A DNA stretch of 64,000 bases from Chitinophaga caeni. Its GTDB lineage: Bacteria; Bacteroidota; Bacteroidia; Chitinophagales; Chitinophagaceae. The DNA is taken from assembly GCF_002557795.1 (NCBI RefSeq), contig NZ_CP023777.1, forward strand, positions 2,117,001 to 2,181,000. The letters run 5' to 3'. Shown here piece after piece: positions 1 through 9,106 of the stretch. A program made the translations under genes and the position numbers. The notes beneath the pieces are model-generated. The model was not told where the DNA came from and searched no databases. It was given only the letters and a program-made list of their open reading frames with translations. Positions within the stretch are counted from its first letter, which is position 1. Every line of letters begins with the position of its first letter.

Positions 1-1387
1 TGAACATATCGATGATCTTTGTTTTCATCCTGTCCAAGAATCCTTTTAGAGAAGCGCTTCTTTCCTTGGCTTTCCTTTCGAGAATTTCCTGCTCCGTTGG
101 AGCCTCTACGCCAGTTTCAATTTCTTCTGATTCTTCGATGTTAACCTCGCGGCTAGCCTGTTCTTTAGAGATGAAGCTCGTTTTAATTTTAACATAATTT
201 TCATCTAGTGCCCTACGATCGTTTTCCCAATCGTTATAACCTTTCAAGATCAAGCCGATACAAGTCGAGTACATCGGTTTCGTCAATTCATCGATATGCC
301 CGGTAGCAAGGTGCTCGTTCGGGAAACCGATGCGGGCGCTTACGCCGGTAGTATATTCAGTTAATTGAATCAGGTGTTTCAATTGTGAACCGCCGCCGGT
401 GAGGATGATGCCACCATTCAACATCTTGTTATCCATACCGATTTGCTTGAGGTGATACACTACGAAATCCATGATTTCGCTCATCCTAGCCTGGATGATA
501 TGTGCCAGGTTCTTTACGGAAATTTCTTTCGGTCCTTGACCACGCAACCCGGGAATCGTGATGTAGGCATTACTTTTCGCTTCATCGGCCAACGCATAAC
601 CGAATTGCACTTTCATTTGTTCTGCCTGTGTTTTCAACACGCCGAGACCGTTCTTGATATCGTTCGTAATGTTTTCCCCACCATAAGGAATTACGGCCGT
701 ATGTTTCAGGATACCTTCGTAGAACACGGCCAAATCGGTTGTGCCGCCACCGATATCCACGATAGCTACCCCCGCTTCGAAATCCATATCGCACATTACG
801 GCAGCGGCAGAAGCTAACGGTTGCAACACGAGATCCTTGATCCGCAAACCTGACTTTTCAACACTCCTGTTGATGTTACGTATCGCGTTTTTATCACCCG
901 TGATAATGTGGAAGTTAGCACCCACTTTAACACCGGACATACCGATGGGGTAAGTGATGTTCTGCAAGCTATCCACGATATATTGCTGGGGTATTACATC
1001 GATGATCTGGTCGCTTGCCGGGATCACCGTTTTGTATTGATCGTTAATAAGCTGATCGATGTCGTTTGGGGATATCTCGGCTTCGGTATCACTACGTACG
1101 ATATCGCCGCGTGTTTGCAGACTTTTGATGTGGTGGCCGGCAATGCCCACGTAAACCTCGTTTATTTCGAGGTCGGGGTTAGAGGCATAGCAATTTTCCA
1201 AGGCTTGGCGGATCGCTTTGATGGTTTGATCGATGTTCAATACCATCCCGTGTTGCACACCGAACGATGGGGCCTTCCCGAATCCCAGGATTTCCAATTT
1301 CCCGAATTCATTCTTCCGTCCTGCAATCGCAGCAATCTTCGTAGTGCCTATATCGAGACCTACAATGATAGGAGCTTCCTGATTCAT
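1..1387 (-). CDS. ftsA: Cell division protein FtsA (3' end outside window)
   Basis: Actin-like ATPase that tethers FtsZ filaments to the inner membrane and recruits later divisome proteins. The frame opens at ATG 1387 (start MNQEAPIIVGLDIGTT) and stays open to the window edge, giving about 462 codons without a stop. Visible are the phosphate-1 motif LDIGTTKIAAIAG near residue 8, the phosphate-2 motif VDIGGGTTDLAVF in the middle and the adenosine motif GGIILTGGGSQLKHL near residue 330. The last visible residues (SLKGFLDRMKTKIIDMF) look like the amphipathic membrane-targeting helix, so only a few codons should be missing. A charged Glu-rich linker precedes that helix. It is the last gene of the dcw series in the window, 33 bp after ftsQ; ftsZ is expected next, outside the window. 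Confidence 0.95.
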   Translation of the reverse strand, partial: MNQEAPIIVGLDIGTTKIAAIAGRKNEFGKLEILGFGKAPSFGVQHGMVLNIDQTIKAIRQALENCYASNPDLEINEVYVGIAGHHIKSLQTRGDIVRSDTEAEISPNDIDQLINDQYKTVIPASDQIIDVIPQQYIVDSLQNITYPIGMSGVKVGANFHIITGDKNAIRNINRSVEKSGLRIKDLVLQPLASAAAVMCDMDFEAGVAIVDIGGGTTDLAVFYEGILKHTAVIPYGGENITNDIKNGLGVLKTQAEQMKVQFGYALADEAKSNAYITIPGLRGQGPKEISVKNLAHIIQARMSEIMDFVVYHLKQIGMDNKMLNGGIILTGGGSQLKHLIQLTEYTTGVSARIGFPNEHLATGHIDELTKPMYSTCIGLILKGYNDWENDRRALDENYVKIKTSFISKEQASREVNIEESEEIETGVEAPTEQEILERKAKERSASLKGFLDRMKTKIIDMF

Positions 1388-1420
1388 GGTGTATATGTTT
1401 TTTTGTTGCGTTTCATGTTA

Positions 1421-2401
1421 TTAATGTTGCCCGGTATAAATGGCGCGCGGCTGTTGCGATCGCCCTTTATTCCCGGCAGTCTTATTATTCGGGTTCCTTT
1501 TAGGAGGATTCGTTTCACCGGCAACTACCGGCCTGCCTTGTACCCTCATGGAAGGATCTTCTTCCACCCGGGGTGTTGCAGTACTATCGGTAGGTACGAG
1601 CGCCGTTTTTGCATCTTTTTTAACGGCATATACCTCGTTTTGGTACGCGATGTTAATCCTGGAATAAGTATTCCAACCCACTTTATTCAAGGCTTCCTTA
1701 TAGAAAACCAATAGTTTTTTAAATTTATTGTCGACCTGTGTACCCTCTCCGAACTCTATAACATGCTCACCCAATTTCGGGATGATCTCAAACTCCCGGT
1801 CCGGGGTAATATTCACTTGCTCAACCTGTGCATTCCAAAACGTATCTGCCACGATATAACTTGCTATATCAATAAGTTGGCAGGTGAGGGTGCTATCAGC
1901 TTTACTCAACTTACGTTGACTATCCGTCGGGTAGTTCGTGAACACGGGTACTTTCACCGAAAATTTCGGTGATGCCGGGATCCGCTCTCCACCGGGATCG
2001 AAATAAAAACTGTTGCCGTTGAATGTAAAGACCCTTGCCACGGGTTCGCGTTGCGTCAAATCGATATGCAATACTTGGTTATTATCGATGTAAATCTCGG
2101 CATCTTTAACCCAAGGCTCTTTTTCCACGGTTTTTTCTATCGCCAATATGTTAATTTCCCTGCTGGCTTTCCCAACCGGGTTGTCTCTTTTATTATGGAT
2201 GATGAGAGCTTTGATATCAGCTGTTTCGAGGAATACTTTTGATTTTTCCGCCTTGAAACTAATCTTGATATCTTTACATTTCGCATCATTTTTTTCTTTT
2301 CCCGCTGCTACCAACAACACTACAAATCCTGCAAATACCGCTGTCCACAGTAGGAAGCGTCCCAGGCGTTTTAGTGATGTTTTAGTTTTGGTAGCCATCA
2401 T
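1421..2401 (-). CDS. ftsQ: Cell division protein FtsQ (POTRA domain)
   Basis: Bitopic inner-membrane divisome protein that links early and late division proteins. The 326-residue product has a basic N-terminus, one membrane segment at about residues 18-34 (FLLWTAVFAGFVVLLVAAG) and a periplasmic POTRA-like region starting at about residue 42. The last 60 residues are rich in Pro, Lys and Asn with no clear fold, an apparently disordered periplasmic tail. Two ATG codons stand in tandem (2401 and 2398). The start lies 2 bp after the murC stop, so translational coupling is likely. Sequence conservation in FtsQ is low; position between murC and ftsA plus the topology carry the call. Confidence 0.88.
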   Translation of the reverse strand: MMATKTKTSLKRLGRFLLWTAVFAGFVVLLVAAGKEKNDAKCKDIKISFKAEKSKVFLETADIKALIIHNKRDNPVGKASREINILAIEKTVEKEPWVKDAEIYIDNNQVLHIDLTQREPVARVFTFNGNSFYFDPGGERIPASPKFSVKVPVFTNYPTDSQRKLSKADSTLTCQLIDIASYIVADTFWNAQVEQVNITPDREFEIIPKLGEHVIEFGEGTQVDNKFKKLLVFYKEALNKVGWNTYSRINIAYQNEVYAVKKDAKTALVPTDSTATPRVEEDPSMRVQGRPVVAGETNPPKRNPNNKTAGNKGRSQQPRAIYTGQH

Positions 2402-2403
2402 TT

Positions 2404-3762
2404 TTATTGTTTACTTACAATTTCTTGTAATGGTTCTCTGAGTAAATCAACATTTCCCGCACCGGCAGTAATCAACAATTCTACCGGGTGTTCTGCAATC
2501 CAGCGGGGTACTTCGTCCCGCTCCATGATCTTTACATCCGTATCTTTCATTTTGCTGGCTATCGTCTTGCTGCTTATGCCCGGTATCGGTAATTCCCTGG
2601 CCGGGTAGATGGGTAATAATATTACTTCATCTGCAAGGGATAAACTGTCGGCAAATTCATCTGCGAAATCTCTTGTCCTGGAAAACAAATGCGGTTGAAA
2701 TATTACCGTGCATCTTTTTCCTTTGAATAATGTTATCGCGCTGTTGATCAAACTTTTTAATTCTTCCGGATGATGTGCATAATCATCTATATATACAGCT
2801 TTTTCATTCTTCACCAAGTATTCAAACCTTCTCTTGATACCTTTAAACGCTGCCACTGCCGCGCGAATTTTGTCGTTGCTTATTCCCAATAAATGTGCCA
2901 CTGTTATCGCTGCAACTGCATTTTCTACATTATGCATTCCCCCGATGTTCAATTTCAAGTTGTCGATCATCCAATCTTGTTGCATAACATCGAATTCATA
3001 TCCCCCGTTATCCATCCTGATATTGGTGGCGTAACTATCGGCCATATCATTCTGTAAGCTGTAATGCAACTTGTTTTCAGCCTTTAAATCTTCATCGCGA
3101 TGCAAGCCGTATTTGACTAGTAAAGTTCCATTTGGCTTGATGTTGTGACAGTACTGGATGAAAGCCTCCTCGATGGATTCTTTCGTTCCGTAGATATCTA
3201 AATGATCTGCATCGATTGATGTTAATAAAGCGATATCCGGACTTAATTTCAAGAATGAACGATCGTATTCATCCGCTTCAATCACGGCTACAGCTCTTTC
3301 ATCGCCCCAAAAGTTACTTTCATAATTCACGCTGATACCACCCAGGAAAGCATTACACCCGTAACCGCTGTGCCTCAGTATCTGCGCGATCATCGTTGAT
3401 ACGGTCGTTTTCCCATGCGTACCGGCAACTGTTATCGAAAACAAGTTGCGGGTTATTTCTTGCAGCACATCGCTACGTTTTACAACTTCGTAACCTTGCT
3501 CCCGGTAATAGTTCAATTCTTTATGATCTGCCGGGATCGCCGGAGTATATACCACGAGATCCGCCTTGGAATCTATCAATTGCACATCATCTGCATAGTG
3601 TATCTCCATTCCTTCAGCCGAAAGTTGTTTCGTTAAAGCGGTTTCCGTGCGATCATAACCACTTACTTTAATCCCTTTCTGGTTAAAGTAGCGGGCAATC
3701 GCACTCATACCGATACCACCGATCCCGACAAAATAAACCCTATGTAACGAATCCAACTTCAT
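2404..3762 (-). CDS. murC: UDP-N-acetylmuramate--L-alanine ligase MurC
   Basis: Cytoplasmic ATP-dependent ligase that adds L-Ala to UDP-MurNAc, the first step of peptide stem synthesis. The 452-residue reading starts MKLDSLHRVYFVGIGGIGM, with the Rossmann-like UDP site VGIGGIGMSAIA and the ATP P-loop VAGTHGKTTVSTM near residue 115. The Mur ligase central and C-terminal domains follow, including DDYAHHPEE and LITAGAGNVD. The frame also opens upstream at 3807, inside murG. I prefer 3762 because AAGGA precedes that ATG by a normal distance and the conserved domain starts there. It lies 25 bp after the murG stop. Confidence 0.95.
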   Translation of the reverse strand: MKLDSLHRVYFVGIGGIGMSAIARYFNQKGIKVSGYDRTETALTKQLSAEGMEIHYADDVQLIDSKADLVVYTPAIPADHKELNYYREQGYEVVKRSDVLQEITRNLFSITVAGTHGKTTVSTMIAQILRHSGYGCNAFLGGISVNYESNFWGDERAVAVIEADEYDRSFLKLSPDIALLTSIDADHLDIYGTKESIEEAFIQYCHNIKPNGTLLVKYGLHRDEDLKAENKLHYSLQNDMADSYATNIRMDNGGYEFDVMQQDWMIDNLKLNIGGMHNVENAVAAITVAHLLGISNDKIRAAVAAFKGIKRRFEYLVKNEKAVYIDDYAHHPEELKSLINSAITLFKGKRCTVIFQPHLFSRTRDFADEFADSLSLADEVILLPIYPARELPIPGISSKTIASKMKDTDVKIMERDEVPRWIAEHPVELLITAGAGNVDLLREPLQEIVSKQ

Positions 3763-3787
3763 ATATCCTTTTCCACCGGGGTGGATT

Positions 3788-4885
3788 TTATTTTTTTGCT
3801 TGTTCAATAACTATTTGGGCTATTTGCATGTCTGCATGCTTATTTCCCAGCGGTGCAATGTTTGTTTCCATCTGCTCCATTAAGGCCTTGTTTTGCAACA
3901 GGCTGAACAATTCGTTGACCAATTGCTGTGCTGCCATTTGATCCGGGATCATGATGGCGGCTTTTTTGTCAACAAGGTTCATCGCGTTTTTTGTTTGATG
4001 ATCTTCGGCTGCGTACGGGTACGGTACGAAGATCACGGGCTTTTTCACCACGCATATTTCAGCGATGGCTAATGCACCTGCCCTAGAAACGATCACATCC
4101 GCAGCTTTATATGCAAAGTCCATCACGTTGATAAAGTCATATACCTTCACATGTGAGCTGTATGACTTGGCGGCGGCTACCGCTGTTTCGTAAAACAATT
4201 TCCCCGTTTGCCATACCAGCTGGATATCTTTTGCTACAAAACTTGCCAAATGCGGCAATATGGCTTCGTTAATCGACTTAGCTCCCAAGCTGCCTCCTAC
4301 AACGAACACGGTTTTCTTCCCGGGAACGAGGTTGAAGTACGCCAACGCATCTTCCAAGCTAACGGCGCTTTCCGTGATATTACTTCTCACCGGGTTACCA
4401 GTTTGAATTATGTTGGCCGCCGGGAAAAATTGTTCCATCCCATCATATGCCACGCAAATTTTCCGCGCTTTCTTTCCTAATATTTTATTGCTTTTACCGG
4501 CATAAGAATTCTGTTCTTGAATGACGGTGGGGATGCCCATTTTCTGCGCTTTTCGCAGTATAGGAAAGCTGGCATAACCGCCTACACCCACGGCAATATT
4601 TGGCTGAAATTTTTGAATGATCTTCTTCGCATGATTCAAAGATTTCAATAGCTTGAAGGGTAGTAATAGGTTCTTAAAGATGTTACTCCTATTGAACCCT
4701 ACGATTTCCAACCCTTCTATCGGGTATCCTGCTTGAGGCACTTTTTCCATCTCCATTTTCCCGAGTGCCCCAACAAATAGTATGTCGGCGGCAGGATCAA
4801 TTTTCTTGATTGCATTTGCAATCGCTATGGCAGGGAAAATATGTCCCCCTGTACCTCCTCCTGCTATGATTGCTTTTATTGCCAT
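3788..4885 (-). CDS. murG: UDP-GlcNAc:undecaprenyl-PP-MurNAc-pentapeptide GlcNAc transferase MurG
   Basis: Membrane-associated GT28 glycosyltransferase that converts lipid I to lipid II on the cytoplasmic face. The start at 4885 gives MAIKAIIAGGGTGGHIFPA, the canonical MurG N-terminus, and a 365-residue protein of normal length. The donor-site glycine loop GGSLGAKSIN and the motif VIQEQNSYAG are present. The frame runs open a further 51 codons to an ATG at 5038, but that extension is translated tandem repeat and resembles no MurG, so it is rejected. The gene lies 322 bp downstream of ftsW, an unusually large gap for this cluster, filled by a palindrome and a 13-bp minisatellite. Confidence 0.95.
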   Translation of the reverse strand: MAIKAIIAGGGTGGHIFPAIAIANAIKKIDPAADILFVGALGKMEMEKVPQAGYPIEGLEIVGFNRSNIFKNLLLPFKLLKSLNHAKKIIQKFQPNIAVGVGGYASFPILRKAQKMGIPTVIQEQNSYAGKSNKILGKKARKICVAYDGMEQFFPAANIIQTGNPVRSNITESAVSLEDALAYFNLVPGKKTVFVVGGSLGAKSINEAILPHLASFVAKDIQLVWQTGKLFYETAVAAAKSYSSHVKVYDFINVMDFAYKAADVIVSRAGALAIAEICVVKKPVIFVPYPYAAEDHQTKNAMNLVDKKAAIMIPDQMAAQQLVNELFSLLQNKALMEQMETNIAPLGNKHADMQIAQIVIEQAKK

Positions 4886-4930
4886 TGTTTTTGTTTGACC
4901 GGGATCATTAATTGCCCGGGATCGCTGGTT

Positions 4931-4952
4931 GGTTGGGCTCGCGAGCCCAACC
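4931..4952. repeat. 22-bp perfect palindrome upstream of murG
   Basis: The half-site GGTTGGGCTCG is followed directly by its exact reverse complement, with TCGCGA at the centre. It lies 46 bp before the murG start codon and abuts the 13-bp tandem array. In RNA it would form an 11-bp hairpin with almost no loop, or a cruciform in DNA. There is no T-tract next to it, so it is not an ordinary terminator. The flank GCCCGGGATCGC at 4914-4925 recurs with one mismatch beside the palindrome downstream of sprA. Confidence 0.9.
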
Positions 4953-5198
4953 TGCTGGACCAACCTGTTGCATCGATCTGTTGCATCGACCTGCTGGACC
5001 AACCTGTTGCATCGTACTGCTGGACCAACCTGTTGCATCGATCTGTTGCATCGAACCGCTGGACCAACCTGTTGAACCGTACTGCTGGATCAATCTGCTG
5101 GATCAATCTGCTGGATCAATCTGCTGGATCAATCTGCTGAACCGAACTGCTGGACCGACCTGTTGCATCGAACTGCTGGGTCGGCCTGTTGAACCAGG
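4952..5198. repeat. 13-bp minisatellite, 19 units, in the ftsW-murG gap
   Basis: The 247 bp divide exactly into 19 units of 13 bp with consensus CTGYTGNAYCRAY. Variants include CTGCTGGACCAAC, CTGTTGCATCGAT and CTGTTGAACCGTA. Four consecutive copies of CTGCTGGATCAAT at 5082-5133 are identical, which suggests recent unit duplication. The array begins 9 bp after the ftsW stop. Because 13 is not a multiple of 3 and the unit lacks stop codons in most frames, several frames remain open across it and create spurious ORFs on both strands. It fills the longest gap between adjacent genes inside the dcw cluster. Confidence 0.95.
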
Positions 5199-5207
5199 CT
5201 GGTTTGT

Positions 5208-6413
5208 TTAAACCGCCTGTGGTACCTGGTCGGTTTTTGGTTGGGGGATTTCTCCCTCAACATTATTTATACCGCCCGGGTTATTCACGTTTTCTACATG
5301 CCTGGACACACTCAGGATAATCCCGATGGCCAAGCTAGTGAAGATCACGCTCGAACCGCCCATACTTACCAAGGGCAATGTTAAACCTGTTACCGGGAAT
5401 AGATTTACATTTACAGCCATATGCGCCAATGCTTGTATGACCAATGTAAAGCTCAAACCCAACGATAGAAACGCCCCAAATGCATAAGGACATCTTTTAA
5501 ATATCCTGATACTCCTTAACAACAAGATGAAATATGCCATCAATATTAAAAAGGCGCCAAACATCCCGTATTCTTCGATTATAATGGAATAGATATAATC
5601 GGAATAGGGGTGCGGCAACAAGTTTTTTGCCGTGCTATTGCCCGGCCCCTTTCCTAAAACGCCTCCGCCTGCAATCGCGATATTCGCCTGCTGAACCTGG
5701 TAAGGCATATCGGAATGATCATCGGCTTGGAAAAAACTCTCTATCCTATTAATCCATGTTTGAACCCTGCCTTCATAACCGGTGAATTTAGCTATGGCGA
5801 ATAACAATATCACGAGGAAAACACCTGCTACCAACATAGATGCTAAATACTTGATCGGTACCCTACCTATAAAACACAGCAACATACAACTTGCACCTAG
5901 TAACAATGCGGTACTCATATTTGCAGGCATGATCAACATACACACGATTCCAACCGGAATAATGATCGGCAGAAAACCTTTTTTAAAGTCAGTGATAACT
6001 TCCTGTCTTTTAGACAACATCCTGGATACGTACATGAACAACACCAACTTCGCTATATCTGAAGTTTGGAAGGTGAGGTTGATGATCGGTATCTTGATCC
6101 ACCTGCTGGCATCGTTTACATTGGAGCCGAATAACAAGGTGTACATCAATAACGGGATACAAAGTATAAACCCTATCTGCGCTACCCTTGAATAAATAGT
6201 GTAGTTTACACGGTGCGCGAAATAGATGATTAATAAACCTAGCGATAATACCACCAGTTGCTTAATCAAAATAAACTCCGTATTGCCATTATAACGCCTG
6301 TATGCCAAAGAGCCAATGGAGCTATATACCGCGAGCAAGCTTACAACCGATAGAAAGATGACTACCGACCAGATGACTTTATCTCCCTGGGTTTTGCGTA
6401 ATAGCTTGTTCAC
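5208..6413 (-). CDS. ftsW: Lipid II glycan polymerase FtsW (SEDS family)
   Basis: Polytopic inner-membrane SEDS protein that polymerises glycan strands at the septum together with its partner class B PBP. The 401-residue product has about ten hydrophobic segments and the family signature region with GGGVLGKGPGNS followed by LPHPYSDYIYSIIIEEYG. The C-terminus has the typical LTLPLVSMGGSS. The start is GTG at 6413; AGGAG lies three bases upstream and there is no in-frame ATG nearby. The last about 25 residues form a hydrophilic Pro/Gln-rich tail. The neighbours murD and murG, and the PBP gene in the same cluster, favour FtsW over RodA. Confidence 0.93.
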   Translation of the reverse strand: MNKLLRKTQGDKVIWSVVIFLSVVSLLAVYSSIGSLAYRRYNGNTEFILIKQLVVLSLGLLIIYFAHRVNYTIYSRVAQIGFILCIPLLMYTLLFGSNVNDASRWIKIPIINLTFQTSDIAKLVLFMYVSRMLSKRQEVITDFKKGFLPIIIPVGIVCMLIMPANMSTALLLGASCMLLCFIGRVPIKYLASMLVAGVFLVILLFAIAKFTGYEGRVQTWINRIESFFQADDHSDMPYQVQQANIAIAGGGVLGKGPGNSTAKNLLPHPYSDYIYSIIIEEYGMFGAFLILMAYFILLLRSIRIFKRCPYAFGAFLSLGLSFTLVIQALAHMAVNVNLFPVTGLTLPLVSMGGSSVIFTSLAIGIILSVSRHVENVNNPGGINNVEGEIPQPKTDQVPQAV

Positions 6414-6434
6414 GAACTCCTGTTTTAATGTTAA

Positions 6435-7811
6435 TTAAAGTTCCTTCACTGCCTCCTTGAACTGCCTGCCCCTGTCTTCATAATTTTTGAAGAGATCGAA
6501 GCTGGCGCAAGCCGGCGATAATAACACCACATCTGCTTTCGATGCTAATTTGAAAGCAGTATTCACCGCCTCTTGCATGGAGAGGGTATCGACCATAGTT
6601 GGAACATATTTTTCCAACGCGTTGTGGATAGGGGTATTGTCGATCCCGATACAAACGATCGCTTTCACTTTTTCCCTTACTAATTCCACTACGGCACTAT
6701 AATCGTTTCCTTTATCCACACCGCCCATGATTAATACGACGGATGTTTCCATGCTTTCTAATGCAAACCAAAGCGAATTGACATTGGTTGCTTTGCTGTC
6801 ATTGATAAATGCTACCCCACGCACCGTGGAAACGTATTCCATACGGTGTTCTAAGCTCTTGAAATTCACCAAGCTTTCGCGGACTTTCTCGTTCCTAATA
6901 TTCATTGTTCTTCCCGCGATGCCTGCGGCCATCGAGTTATATAAATTGTGTTTTCCTTTCAATGCTAAATCGTACATCGATACGATTTCACTGCCCATAC
7001 CATCGTTCAACTGAATGTTCAATTGATCGTTCTCTATATAGCCGCCTTCTTTCAGTGGTTCCATAATAGTAAACGGTATTAATTTTGAAATAATGGGTTT
7101 AGTTTCCAGGTGTTCCATAATCACGGGATCATCCTGGCAGTAGACGAAATAATCGCCCCCTGTTTGATTCATCGCGATACGGAATTTTGATGCCGCATAA
7201 TTTTCCATCTTATAATCATACCGGTCGAGGTGATCGGGGGTAATGTTTAACAAGATGGCTACATGCGGTTTAAACTCGATGATATCGTCTAGCTGAAAAC
7301 TGCTTATTTCAATTACATAATACTCAGTAGGTGCGGTTGCCACCTGCTTGGCATAACTAACTCCAATGTTTCCTACCATGGCCACATCCAGCCCTGCACG
7401 TTTGAATATATCATACGTAAGCGCAGTTGTGGTGCTTTTTCCATTACTTCCCGTGATGGCAATAATCTTGCTGTTTTTGCTATAACGATATGCAAACTCT
7501 ATTTCGGAAATAACCTGAATGCCCTTGGCGCGGACCTGTTTCATGATCTCCGCCTTTTCAGGGATGCCGGGACTTTTCACGATCTCATCTGCTGCCAATA
7601 CGAGGTTCATCGAATGTTGAGACTCTTCAAAGGGAATTTGGTGAATAGCCAATTCCTGCTTGTAGATATCCTTGATCGTTCCCCCGTCGGACACGAATAC
7701 CTCGTAACCCTGCTGTTTTGCCAACAAGGCTGCACCGATACCGCTTTCCGCGGCCCCGAGAATTACGAGTTTCCTAGATGATGAATCTTGATATGTCGTC
7801 GACTGGTTCAA
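6435..7811 (-). CDS. murD: UDP-N-acetylmuramoylalanine--D-glutamate ligase MurD
   Basis: Cytoplasmic ligase adding D-Glu to UDP-MurNAc-L-Ala. The 458-residue product has the N-terminal nucleotide-sugar domain (KLVILGAAESGIGAALLA), the ATP loop ITGSNGKSTTT near residue 118 and C-terminal motifs INDSKATN and LLSPACASFD. The frame upstream is open back to the mraY stop but holds no ATG or GTG; TTG at 7811 is the only plausible start that keeps the Rossmann domain intact. The gap to mraY is 21 bp. Confidence 0.94.
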   Translation of the reverse strand: MNQSTTYQDSSSRKLVILGAAESGIGAALLAKQQGYEVFVSDGGTIKDIYKQELAIHQIPFEESQHSMNLVLAADEIVKSPGIPEKAEIMKQVRAKGIQVISEIEFAYRYSKNSKIIAITGSNGKSTTTALTYDIFKRAGLDVAMVGNIGVSYAKQVATAPTEYYVIEISSFQLDDIIEFKPHVAILLNITPDHLDRYDYKMENYAASKFRIAMNQTGGDYFVYCQDDPVIMEHLETKPIISKLIPFTIMEPLKEGGYIENDQLNIQLNDGMGSEIVSMYDLALKGKHNLYNSMAAGIAGRTMNIRNEKVRESLVNFKSLEHRMEYVSTVRGVAFINDSKATNVNSLWFALESMETSVVLIMGGVDKGNDYSAVVELVREKVKAIVCIGIDNTPIHNALEKYVPTMVDTLSMQEAVNTAFKLASKADVVLLSPACASFDLFKNYEDRGRQFKEAVKEL

Positions 7812-7832
7812 ATTATTTTTATGTTCTTTTTA

Positions 7833-9083
7833 TTAACGGATTTTCAATGTGGCTATGGAAAATACAGCGCACATGATCGTCACGATCCAAAACCTAACCG
7901 ATATTTTACTTTCATGATAACCTAACTTCTGGTAATGGTGATGCAACGGCGACATCTTGAATAACCTCCGGCCCTCACCATATTTCTTCTTCGTATACTT
8001 GAAATACCCAACTTGCAACATCACGCTTAAACTCTCCACGAAGAATACGCCGCAAATAATCGGCAACAACAATTCTTTCCTAATTATGATCGCCAATGAT
8101 GCGATGATGCCCCCCAGTGCCAAACTTCCGGTGTCGCCCATGAATACCTGCGCAGGGTAGGCGTTGTACCAAAGAAATCCGACGCATGCGCCCACGAATG
8201 CGGCGATAAATATGGACAGCTCTCCAAGGTTCGGTATGTACATGATATTCAGGTATTCTGCAAACTGGATATTACCCGATACATAGGCGAATATCCCGAG
8301 GCAGACGCCGATCACCGCCGAGACGCCCGTGGCTAAGCCATCTAGCCCGTCCGTAAGGTTGGCCCCGTTGGATACGGCAGTAATAATGAATATCACGATC
8401 AATATGTAAATGATATAAGTATATTTCTCGGCTCCGGGTATCCAGGAGATCAGCTTTGAATAGTTAAACTCGTGGTTTTTTACAAATGGGATCGTTGTAA
8501 TAGGTGTTTTCACGTCCACGAAACGGTGCCCTTTCGTTTCCCGCTCTACATGGTTTTGTACCACTTGTTCATGTGGTTCCAGGTTTTTACCGTTCATGAT
8601 TTCGCGGGAGATCACCACGTTATCATTAAAATAAAGCGTACTACCAACGATCAATCCCAAGCCTACTTGGCCCAATATTTTAAATTTTCCCGCCAAGCCC
8701 TCTTTATTCTTCTTAAATACCTTGATGTAATCATCGATAAACCCGATCAAGCCGAGCCAAACGGTACTCAAAAGGATCAAGATGATATAAACATTTTCGA
8801 TTCTTGCAAATAGTATTGTCGGGAGGATAATAGCTGCCAATATGATTAAACCTCCCATGGTGGGAGTACCCTTTTTCAAATTCTCTCCCTGTAAACCCAG
8901 GGTGCGAATCACCTCACCGATTTGCTTTTTCTGCAAGAATCGCACGATCCTTTTACCGAGTAATAAGGAAATGACCAGCGATAACAGCAATGCCATCGTA
9001 ACACGGAACGTGATGAACTGGAAAAGTCCAGCACCGCTGAAGTTGAATTGTTCTTTTAAATAATTAAATAAATAATAAAGCAT
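7833..9083 (-). CDS. mraY: Phospho-N-acetylmuramoyl-pentapeptide transferase MraY
   Basis: Integral membrane enzyme transferring phospho-MurNAc-pentapeptide to undecaprenyl phosphate to form lipid I. Visible motifs are [20 protein letters not shown] (Asp-Asp pair), [16 protein letters not shown] and the C-terminal [16 protein letters not shown] histidine motif. At 416 residues it is longer than the roughly 360 of E. coli MraY; the excess is a charged insertion at about residues 165-225 between membrane segments, which I recall as usual in Bacteroidota. It lies 23 bp after murE and 21 bp before murD. Confidence 0.95.
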   Translation of the reverse strand: MLYYLFNYLKEQFNFSGAGLFQFITFRVTMALLLSLVISLLLGKRIVRFLQKKQIGEVIRTLGLQGENLKKGTPTMGGLIILAAIILPTILFARIENVYIILILLSTVWLGLIGFIDDYIKVFKKNKEGLAGKFKILGQVGLGLIVGSTLYFNDNVVISREIMNGKNLEPHEQVVQNHVERETKGHRFVDVKTPITTIPFVKNHEFNYSKLISWIPGAEKYTYIIYILIVIFIITAVSNGANLTDGLDGLATGVSAVIGVCLGIFAYVSGNIQFAEYLNIMYIPNLGELSIFIAAFVGACVGFLWYNAYPAQVFMGDTGSLALGGIIASLAIIIRKELLLPIICGVFFVESLSVMLQVGYFKYTKKKYGEGRRLFKMSPLHHHYQKLGYHESKISVRFWIVTIMCAVFSIATLKIR

Positions 9084-9106
9084 ATATAATTGTTACGCTG
9101 TCAATT

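Noticed and set aside
4886..5038. N-terminal extension of MurG from ATG 5038
   Set aside because: The 51 extra residues are encoded by repeat units and the palindrome; the canonical MurG N-terminus starts at 4885.
4952..5198. CRISPR array
   Set aside because: Units are contiguous 13-mers with no spacers, and no cas genes are present.
4841..5211. Several overlapping open frames on both strands across the ftsW-murG gap
   Set aside because: They are translations of the 13-bp tandem array in different frames, with Cys/Gln/Leu-rich periodic sequence, and have no start context or homologue.
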